A stretch of 64,000 nt of DNA. It comes from Pseudomonas gregormendelii (GTDB lineage: Bacteria; Pseudomonadota; Gammaproteobacteria; Pseudomonadales; Pseudomonadaceae). Numbering within the stretch: position 1 is the first letter of the stretch; each line of letters opens with the position of its first letter. The position numbers and the translations under genes are program-made. Location of the stretch: the NCBI RefSeq assembly GCF_017114825.1, contig NZ_JADEVO010000027.1, forward strand, positions 1-64,000. Direction: 5' to 3'. Of the stretch, positions 58,242 through 64,000 are shown piece after piece. The notes under the pieces were generated by a model that was given only the letters and a program-made list of their open reading frames with translations, did no database searches and was not told the origin of the DNA.

Positions 58242-59074
58242 GTTTTCTGGTGTTGCTGTTGGCGGTCTGGATCGAGAAGTTCTCGGCCCTGCGTCATCGG
58301 GTCCAGCGCGACGGCGGATGGTTGCGCGAACTGCACAAGCTTGAAGCCAGCCCCCGCCTGGCGAGCCACCCATGGCTGGTGCTGGTGATTCTGGTGTTGC
58401 TGCCTGTTGCGCTGCTGGGCCTGCTGTTGGTCGTCCTCGATCCAGTGGCCTACGGCTTGTTGGCCTTGCCTGTGCATTTGCTGGTGGTGATCTACAGCCT
58501 GGGCCGCGGCGATCTGCTCGCCGGCCTCGGCCCCTTCCGCGACGCCTGGCGCCGGGAAGACTTGCAAGCGGCCGGGCATGTGGCGAACCGTGATCTGGCT
58601 ATCTGCGCAGACAGTGGCGAACAGTTGCTCGAACGCGTCCAGGCGCACTTGCTGTGGGAGGCCTACCAGAGTTTCTTCGCGGTGATCTTCTGGTACTTCC
58701 TGCTGGGCCCGGTCGCTGCACTGAGCTATCGCCTGCTGGCACTGGCCGAAGTCCACTCCCAGAACCCCGCAGTCGCCGAGCGTGCCGCGCAATTGCGCCA
58801 TGCCTTCGACTGGATACCGGTACGCCTGTTGGCGGCGAGCTTTGCATTGGTCGGCAACTTTGTTGCGGTCAGCCGGGTCATGCTCCACGAACTGCTGAAC
58901 TGGGACATCAGCGCGGCCCAGCTGATCGAAAAAGTCGGCCTGGTGGCCGGCGAGATCCCCGCACCGGTGGTCGGCCCGGACGGCATCAACAGCCTCGACC
59001 GGATCTGGGAGCTGCTGCTGCGCTCAGCCGTGCTCTGGTACGCCGGTTTCGCCCTGTTGACAGTCCTTCCCTGA
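58238..59074 (+). CDS. ampE: regulatory signalling modulator AmpE
   Basis: The 278-aa inner-membrane protein is encoded with ampD and was described as a signalling component for beta-lactamase induction. Family marks are MSFLVLLLAVWIEKFSALRH, ANRDLAICADSGEQLLERVQ and FAVIFWYFLLGPVAALSYRL. Four hydrophobic segments are visible. The 4-bp overlap with ampD indicates coupling. Confidence 0.93.
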   Translation: MSFLVLLLAVWIEKFSALRHRVQRDGGWLRELHKLEASPRLASHPWLVLVILVLLPVALLGLLLVVLDPVAYGLLALPVHLLVVIYSLGRGDLLAGLGPFRDAWRREDLQAAGHVANRDLAICADSGEQLLERVQAHLLWEAYQSFFAVIFWYFLLGPVAALSYRLLALAEVHSQNPAVAERAAQLRHAFDWIPVRLLAASFALVGNFVAVSRVMLHELLNWDISAAQLIEKVGLVAGEIPAPVVGPDGINSLDRIWELLLRSAVLWYAGFALLTVLP

Positions 59075-59087
59075 ATCCTGCCCCCTG

Positions 59088-59120
59088 ACGACGAAGATCG
59101 ATGCACACGATCTTCGTCGT
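59088..59120. terminator. 13-bp perfect hairpin after ampE
   Basis: ACGACGAAGATCG and CGATCTTCGTCGT with the loop ATGCACA. There is no T-run, so it is a 3'-end protection or weak termination structure. Confidence 0.5.
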
Positions 59121-59241
59121 TAACCTTAAGTTACAAAAACTCCCGCCGATTTAAGCTATACAGAGACAGCGCTCAATAGTGGCTATCTGCTTTCTCTGTG
59201 CGCCTGCCAATAACAATAAGAAATCCAAGGGAGACTTCACA

Positions 59242-61272
59242 GTGAAGAGCTTGCTCTATCCCGCCGTCGCGCTAATGAATCGCCTGAGCTTTGGCATGAA
59301 GTTCAGCCTGATCAGCGTGCTGTTCCTCATACCGATGCTGGTGACCAACTTTTATCTGGTGCGCGATTCCTATCGCGAATTCCAGGGCACGCGGGTCGAA
59401 CTGCAAAGCATCGACCTGCTGGGCAGCAGTCTGGCGCTGCGCCGGGATCTGGAAACGCTCAACAACCTGGTGCAGATCAACGTCACCTTGGGGCAGTCGG
59501 GCAAGGCCGGCAACGTCGAGTCGACAATCAGCGCTTTGGAACAAAGCCTGTTGGCACGCCTGCAGGGGTTGAGCGCCATGTCGTCGGACCCGGAACAGAT
59601 TGCGGTGTTCGAGGCCAAGCGCGATGAAATGATCGCTGCCTTCAAGGCCCAGCAGGCCGAGAGCTCCGTGCAGAGTAAAAGTGGCATGATCGGCAAGCTG
59701 CTTGGCAGCGCGCAGATTTTCAGCCAGATCATTGCCAGTCAGGCCGGCCTGAGCCGCGATACGCAAAGCGACATGCGGCAACTGACCGAACTCATTACCA
59801 CCGTTACCCCTGCGGTCACCCAGTTGCTGGGTGAAGGGCGGGCCATGGGTGCGTTTTCCCTGGGGCAGGGCTTTCTCAATTCGGCGTCGAGCACCCGCTT
59901 CGACGAGCTGTTGGCGCAAATCGAAAAGCTCCAGGGCGAGTACGGGCTGAAGCTGCAGGACGCACTCGGTTCAAGCAAGGCGGCCAGGGAAAGCCTGGCG
60001 GCTCAAGCCGATATCAGCCAGTCGACCTTGAAAAAAGCCAGCGAGCTGTTTGAAGAGCAGGTGGTCATGGCTGATACGCTGGACGCGCCGTGGCAGGGTT
60101 TCTACGACCAGGTCACGGGCCTGATGGGCCAGACCTACCAGCTCAATGAAGCCACCCTGAAATTCCTCGAGACCCAGCTGCAGCAACGCCTTGAGCAGAA
60201 CCGCACGCACATGGTGCTGCAGGCTGTGGCGTTATCGGTGGTGTTCATCCTGATTTTCTATCTGTATGGCGGTTTCTACGCGTCCACCCGCACCACCTTG
60301 AAGAACCTGGGCGCGATGATGGACAAGGTCGCGGCCGGCGACATGACAGTAACCTTCAACGCCAATAGCCGCGATGAACTGGGTGAGTTGGGCGAGGTGT
60401 TCAACGCAACCGTGAAGAAAATCCACGACTTGATCGAGCGCGTGGGGCACACCGTAGGTGAAGTCGAGCGCCAGGCCGGCCAGGTCGAAAACGTCTCCGC
60501 GCGCAGCAACCAGGCCGTGGCGGGGCAGCGCCTGCAGATCGAGCAGGTGGCGACCGCCATGAACCAGATGTCGGCGACTTCCCTGGAAGTGGCGCGCAGT
60601 GCCGCCGCAGCGGTCAGTAGCGCCCACAGCGTCAATGACGAGACGCTTAGCGGGCGCGGCCTCGTGCAATCGCAACAGGGCAGCATTGCCGCTCTGGCCG
60701 GGGAAATCGACCAGTCGGTGCTGGTGATCAATCAACTGGCCACGGACAGCCAGGCCATCAGCCGCGTGCTTGAAGTGATCAAGAGCATTGCCGAGCAAAC
60801 CAACCTGCTGGCGCTCAACGCGGCCATCGAGGCCGCGCGGGCGGGTGAGCAGGGGCGTGGATTTGCGGTAGTGGCCGATGAGGTCAGGACCCTGGCCAAG
60901 CGCACCCAGCAATCGACTGAAGAAATCGAGCAAATGATCAGCAAGCTGCACAGTGGCGTAGGCGCCGCGGTGAAGGCCATGGGCAGCAGTCATCAGATGG
61001 CCAGCGGTACCGTGGGGCAGTCGGAGAAAGTCCAGCAGGCGCTGGAAAACATCCTCGACGCAGTCGGCATGATCGTCGACCAGAACCAGCAGATCGCGGC
61101 TGCCGTCGAGCAGCAGACGGCCGTGGCGCATGACATCGACCAGAACATCGTCGAGATCAACCGTGCGGGCGAAAGGACGGCCGAAGGCGCGCACCAGACC
61201 GAAGACGCGAGCAGGGCACTGTCGCTCCAGGTGGTGGAGTTGAAGCAGCTGATCAGCGCATTCCGGGTGTGA
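59242..61272 (+). CDS. methyl-accepting chemotaxis protein
   Basis: The 676-aa receptor has a first transmembrane helix (FSLISVLFLIPMLVTNFYLV), a long periplasmic region of about 280 residues with helical-bundle character, a second helix (AVALSVVFILIFYLYGGFYA) near 325-345, a HAMP domain and the cytoplasmic signalling domain with the hairpin tip IAEQTNLLALNAAIEAARAG near residue 515. The ligand is unknown. The GTG start at 59242 follows AAGGGAGACTTCACA. Confidence 0.9.
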   Translation: MKSLLYPAVALMNRLSFGMKFSLISVLFLIPMLVTNFYLVRDSYREFQGTRVELQSIDLLGSSLALRRDLETLNNLVQINVTLGQSGKAGNVESTISALEQSLLARLQGLSAMSSDPEQIAVFEAKRDEMIAAFKAQQAESSVQSKSGMIGKLLGSAQIFSQIIASQAGLSRDTQSDMRQLTELITTVTPAVTQLLGEGRAMGAFSLGQGFLNSASSTRFDELLAQIEKLQGEYGLKLQDALGSSKAARESLAAQADISQSTLKKASELFEEQVVMADTLDAPWQGFYDQVTGLMGQTYQLNEATLKFLETQLQQRLEQNRTHMVLQAVALSVVFILIFYLYGGFYASTRTTLKNLGAMMDKVAAGDMTVTFNANSRDELGELGEVFNATVKKIHDLIERVGHTVGEVERQAGQVENVSARSNQAVAGQRLQIEQVATAMNQMSATSLEVARSAAAAVSSAHSVNDETLSGRGLVQSQQGSIAALAGEIDQSVLVINQLATDSQAISRVLEVIKSIAEQTNLLALNAAIEAARAGEQGRGFAVVADEVRTLAKRTQQSTEEIEQMISKLHSGVGAAVKAMGSSHQMASGTVGQSEKVQQALENILDAVGMIVDQNQQIAAAVEQQTAVAHDIDQNIVEINRAGERTAEGAHQTEDASRALSLQVVELKQLISAFRV

Positions 61273-61349
61273 CACCCCGGCTGGCCCTGCAGATGCAAAC
61301 TCAGCGCAAGCAAGGCTTTGTGAAAGCAAACTTTTGTATGAGCCAACCT

Positions 61350-61443
61350 CTGTAGGAGCAAAGCTTGCTCGCGATGACGGACTGACATTCAGCACCTATG
61401 TCGACTGTCATGCCGCAGTCGCGAGCAAGCTTTGCTCCTACAG
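61350..61443. repeat. REP pair (inverted)
   Basis: CTGTAGGAGCAAAGCTTGCT and AGCAAGCTTTGCTCCTACAG form a near-perfect long inverted repeat around 50 bp between convergent genes. Confidence 0.85.
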
Positions 61444-62238
61444 GCCGCTCTGAGCTGGAATAGTCCAATCGAACACTGCGCACGCATTGGCACTGCTGGC
61501 AGCCGCCAACTGCTCTGCACTGACGCCCATGATCGCCGCCAACGCCACACAGATAGCCGGCAAATGCGCCGGGCTGTTGCGCTCGCCGGGGTACATCGCC
61601 GGTGCCATGTCCGGCGAGTCGGTTTCCAGCACCACGGCGTCCAGGGGCAACTCCGCCAGCACCCGGTGCATGCGCAGGGCCTGGGGCCAGGTCGCGGCGC
61701 CGCCCAGGCCGAGCTTGAACCCCAGCTTGATGTACTCGCGAGCCTCTTCCTTGCTGCCGGCAAACGCGTGGATGATGCCCGCGCGTTTCAGGCGCAGGCG
61801 TTTGAGCGTGGCGATCACGGCCGCATGGCTGCGACGCACATGGATCAGCGCCGGCAAGTTGAAATCCGCTGCCAGTTGCAATTGCGCTTCGAACAACGCC
61901 TGCTGGCGCTCGCGGTCCAGGGTTTCTATGAAGTAATCCAGGCCGATCTCGCCCACCGCGCACACCTGTCGATGGCCGGCCAAGCGCTCAAGCCAGGCAC
62001 CCAGCTCAGATAGATCCTCAGGCTGGTGCTGGTCCAGATAAACCGGGTGCAAGCCGAACGCCGCGTACAAGTCAGAATCGCTTTGCACCAGGTCCCACAC
62101 CCGCTGCCAGTTATCCTGGTAAACCCCCAGCACCACCATCCGCCGCACACCCAGTGCGCGGCTTTCAGCCAGCAGCGCCGTGCGATCGGCGTCGAAATCG
62201 GCAAAGTCCAGGTGGGTGTGGGTATCAATCAGCTCCAC
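61438..62238 (-). CDS. TatD-family metal-dependent hydrolase
   Basis: The 266-aa TIM-barrel protein has the metal ligands DTHTHLDF at the N-terminus, the Glu of AVGEIGLDYF, His of PALIHVRRSH and IIHAFAGSKEEA, and Asp of VVLETDSPDM. TatD proteins are DNases or exonucleases. Its stop lies at the end of a REP pair. It is 3 bp downstream of the cra gene, so the two are cotranscribed. Confidence 0.92.
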   Translation of the reverse strand: MELIDTHTHLDFADFDADRTALLAESRALGVRRMVVLGVYQDNWQRVWDLVQSDSDLYAAFGLHPVYLDQHQPEDLSELGAWLERLAGHRQVCAVGEIGLDYFIETLDRERQQALFEAQLQLAADFNLPALIHVRRSHAAVIATLKRLRLKRAGIIHAFAGSKEEAREYIKLGFKLGLGGAATWPQALRMHRVLAELPLDAVVLETDSPDMAPAMYPGERNSPAHLPAICVALAAIMGVSAEQLAAASSANACAVFDWTIPAQSGL

Positions 62239-62241
62239 GAT

Positions 62242-63237
62242 TCAGTCCTGGCGAATACGCTGCTTGAAGGTCCGGGCGATGGCTTGCACGCCAGGTTGAT
62301 AGTCCGACTGCTCGATGGCCGCCAATGCCAGTTGCAGGGCCTTGTCGGCGATCAGCTGATGTTGCTGGGCCATGGCATTCACCGGCAGTGGCAGGAAATC
62401 CAGCAACTGGGTGTCGCCAAATGTGCCAAGGCGCAACGGCCGGGATTTCAGTGGGAAATCGTGCAAGGCATCGAACACGCCCTGCAACAACACATAGGAG
62501 GTGGTAACCAGCGCATCGGGCAGGTGCCCCAGGCGTTGCAGCATTTGCTCCATCAACTGCTTGCCACATTCGCGGCTGAAGGACTCGCCGTGCTCTATCA
62601 GCACCTCGCCATCAAACCCGGCCAACGCCTGCTTGAAGCCTGCAGCACGCTCCTGGCTGATGCTCAGTTCAGGGCGCGCGCCGATCAGGGCAATCTGCGT
62701 AGGCAAGGGCTGCAACAGACTGCGGGTCAATTGCAGACTGGCTTCGCGGTCGTCACTGATCACCGAACAGAAATGCTCGGGTTCCATGACCCGGTCGATC
62801 GCGATGATGGGAATTCCCTTGGCTTGCAGCTGGCGATAGCTGTCGTCGCCACTGGGCAGGCAACTGGCGACGATCAGCGCATCGCAGCGCCGGGCGCGAA
62901 ACAGCTGCAACAGTTGCCGCTCGCTCTCGGGTGCGTCGTCCGAACTGGCGATCAGCAGCTGATAGCCACGGGCCCGCGCGCCTTGTTCGAGCAATTTGGC
63001 GATTCGCGCGTAACTGGGGTTTTCCAGATCCGGCAGAATGAACCCCAGGGTGCGGGTGTGCCGGCTGCGCAAACCTGCCGCTTGTGGATTGGGGGTGAAG
63101 CCATGCTGTTCGACTACCGCGCGCACGCGCTCGACCGTGGCGCTGCTGATGCGCTGCTGTGCAGCCTTGCCATTGATGACGTAACTGGCGGTAGTCACGG
63201 AGACCCCAGCCAACTGGGCGATATCACTGAGTTTCAA
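62242..63237 (-). CDS. cra: LacI-family catabolite repressor/activator Cra (FruR)
   Basis: The 331-aa regulator begins MKLSDIAQLAGVSVTTASYV, a LacI helix-turn-helix, with the hinge and a periplasmic-binding-like effector domain (TLGFILPDLENPSYARIAKL, IPIIAIDRVMEPEHFCSVIS). In Pseudomonas Cra controls the fructose operon and responds to fructose-1-phosphate. It is divergent from fruB, with a matching operator in between. Confidence 0.92.
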   Translation of the reverse strand: MKLSDIAQLAGVSVTTASYVINGKAAQQRISSATVERVRAVVEQHGFTPNPQAAGLRSRHTRTLGFILPDLENPSYARIAKLLEQGARARGYQLLIASSDDAPESERQLLQLFRARRCDALIVASCLPSGDDSYRQLQAKGIPIIAIDRVMEPEHFCSVISDDREASLQLTRSLLQPLPTQIALIGARPELSISQERAAGFKQALAGFDGEVLIEHGESFSRECGKQLMEQMLQRLGHLPDALVTTSYVLLQGVFDALHDFPLKSRPLRLGTFGDTQLLDFLPLPVNAMAQQHQLIADKALQLALAAIEQSDYQPGVQAIARTFKQRIRQD

Positions 63238-63381
63238 CTCGGGTTTTCCTTGTTTTTTCGAGCTTGCCCGACATTTTCGCCAATCCTACCCGATTCAGGC
63301 AGGCGACCATTGTGGCAGCGCATCCGACAATCTGGACTTCAAGGATGGGACATTATCGAGTAACGTGCCAATCTTTCTAGA

Positions 63382-63393
63382 TTAAACGTTTCA
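63382..63393. promoter_or_regulatory. Cra operator TTAAACGTTTCA
   Basis: The sequence TTAAACGTTTCA is the site reported for P. putida Cra at the fructose operon. A second, inverted half-site (ACGTTTAA, 63410-63417) follows 16 bp later. Both lie in the cra-fruB gap. Confidence 0.85.
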
Positions 63394-63526
63394 GCAGGCG
63401 TATTTTCTACGTTTAAGGCGCCTTGGCCAGTTCTGCTGTGAAACTGCCAAATTTGCTGAACAAGCGCCTAAGCTGAACTATCCAAAACAATACCTGGCAC
63501 CTTGTCGGCGCCAAAAAGGAGAAAGC

Positions 63527-64000
63527 ATGCTCGAGCTCACTATTGAGCAGATATCCATGGGCCAATCGGCCGTGGATAAGTCCGCAGCGTTGCATTTACT
63601 GGCCCAGCACCTGGTTGCCGATGGACTGGTCGCCGAGGGGTATCTCGCCGGCTTGCAAGCCCGGGAAGCCCAGGGCTCGACTTTCCTCGGTCAAGGTATT
63701 GCCATCCCCCACGGTACCCCGGATACCCGCGACCAGGTGTTTTCCACCGGCGTGCGCCTGATGCAGTTCCCCGAAGGGGTGGACTGGGGCGACGGGCAGA
63801 TTGTCTACCTGGCGATCGGCATCGCGGCCAAATCCGATGAACACCTGCGCCTGCTGCAACTGCTGACCCGCGCCTTGGGCGAGACCGACCTGGGCCAGGC
63901 CCTGCGTCGTGCCAGCAGCGCCGAAGCCTTGCTCAAACTCCTGCAGGGCGCACCGCAGGAACTGGCGCTGGATGCCCAGATGATTGGCCTGGGTGTGTCC
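63527..64000 (+). CDS. fruB: fructose PTS EIIA-HPr-EI protein FruB, N-terminal part
   Basis: The open frame runs past the window edge with 158 codons visible. It starts MLELTIEQISMGQSAVDKSA behind AAAAAGGAGAAAGC. The EIIA domain has the phosphorylated His62 in LGQGIAIPHGTPDTRDQV. In Pseudomonas FruB is a fusion of EIIA-Fru, HPr-like and Enzyme I domains that phosphorylates FruA for fructose uptake. The rest is not visible. Confidence 0.92.
   Translation, partial: MLELTIEQISMGQSAVDKSAALHLLAQHLVADGLVAEGYLAGLQAREAQGSTFLGQGIAIPHGTPDTRDQVFSTGVRLMQFPEGVDWGDGQIVYLAIGIAAKSDEHLRLLQLLTRALGETDLGQALRRASSAEALLKLLQGAPQELALDAQMIGLGVS

Overview
The window is a stretch of a Pseudomonas chromosome, most likely from the P. 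fluorescens group. The core gene order is typical of the genus (lldR/lldP-lutABC-dld, smpB, ratA-ratB, bamE/fur, recN, grpE-dnaK-dnaJ-dapB-carAB-greA, yhbY/rlmE-ftsH-folP-glmM-tpiA-secG, tRNA-Leu, tRNA-fMet, rimP-nusA-infB-rbfA-truB-rpsO-pnp, nadC/ampD-ampE, cra/fruB). The intergenic gaps carry the REP palindromes usual in that group (GATCGCAGCC..GGCAGCTCCTAC and GCGGGCAAGCCCGCTCCCAC types). No database search was possible, so every family name is recognition from the sequence.

Layout. (1) 1-6180: an accessory island flush against the 3' end of the tmRNA gene. It holds an IS30-type transposase end, a cytosolic 5'-nucleotidase with a small partner gene, a frameshifted gene, tandem 23-bp repeats, a structured antisense-type RNA followed by a coupled 38-aa ORF and a DUF3077-like gene, a nuclease-helicase protein of the DUF2075 type, and a stop-riddled tyrosine-integrase tail beside ssrA. 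(2) 6181-6577: ssrA on the minus strand. (3) 6676-15711: a small secreted protein and the lactate-utilisation operon with its divergent LldR regulator and a perfect operator palindrome. (4) 15855-47994: housekeeping genes for trans-translation, iron regulation, chaperones, pyrimidine/arginine precursors, cell-wall precursors and translation/RNA decay, with three tRNAs in or just after the block. (5) 48268-56082: a 7.8-kb integrated element bounded by a direct repeat of the tRNA-Thr 3' end. It encodes a P4-type integrase, an AlpA regulator, a second copy of the antisense-type RNA, a Toprim primase-like protein and a DUF927 helicase, plus an iteron-like array. No capsid, tail or conjugation gene is visible, so it looks like a phage satellite. 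(6) 56218-64000: a small DUF6388-like gene, nadC, ampDE, a chemotaxis receptor, tatD, and the Cra regulator divergent from the start of the fructose PTS operon.

The most interesting signal is a pair of homologous non-coding modules, about 2651-2876 and 50888-51120, one in each mobile element. Each has a three-way-junction RNA with a 7-nt single-stranded segment complementary to two identical hairpin loops, one upstream and one downstream. The heptamer differs completely between the copies (TTACCAC against CCGTCAA), yet both loops change with it. Stems also covary. This is the seqA-seqB-seqC layout known for the phage P4 CI / P1 C4 antisense immunity RNAs, so the two elements would belong to different immunity groups. 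In each copy a downstream hairpin also covers the ribosome-binding site of the next ORF, and the alternative pairings are mutually exclusive.
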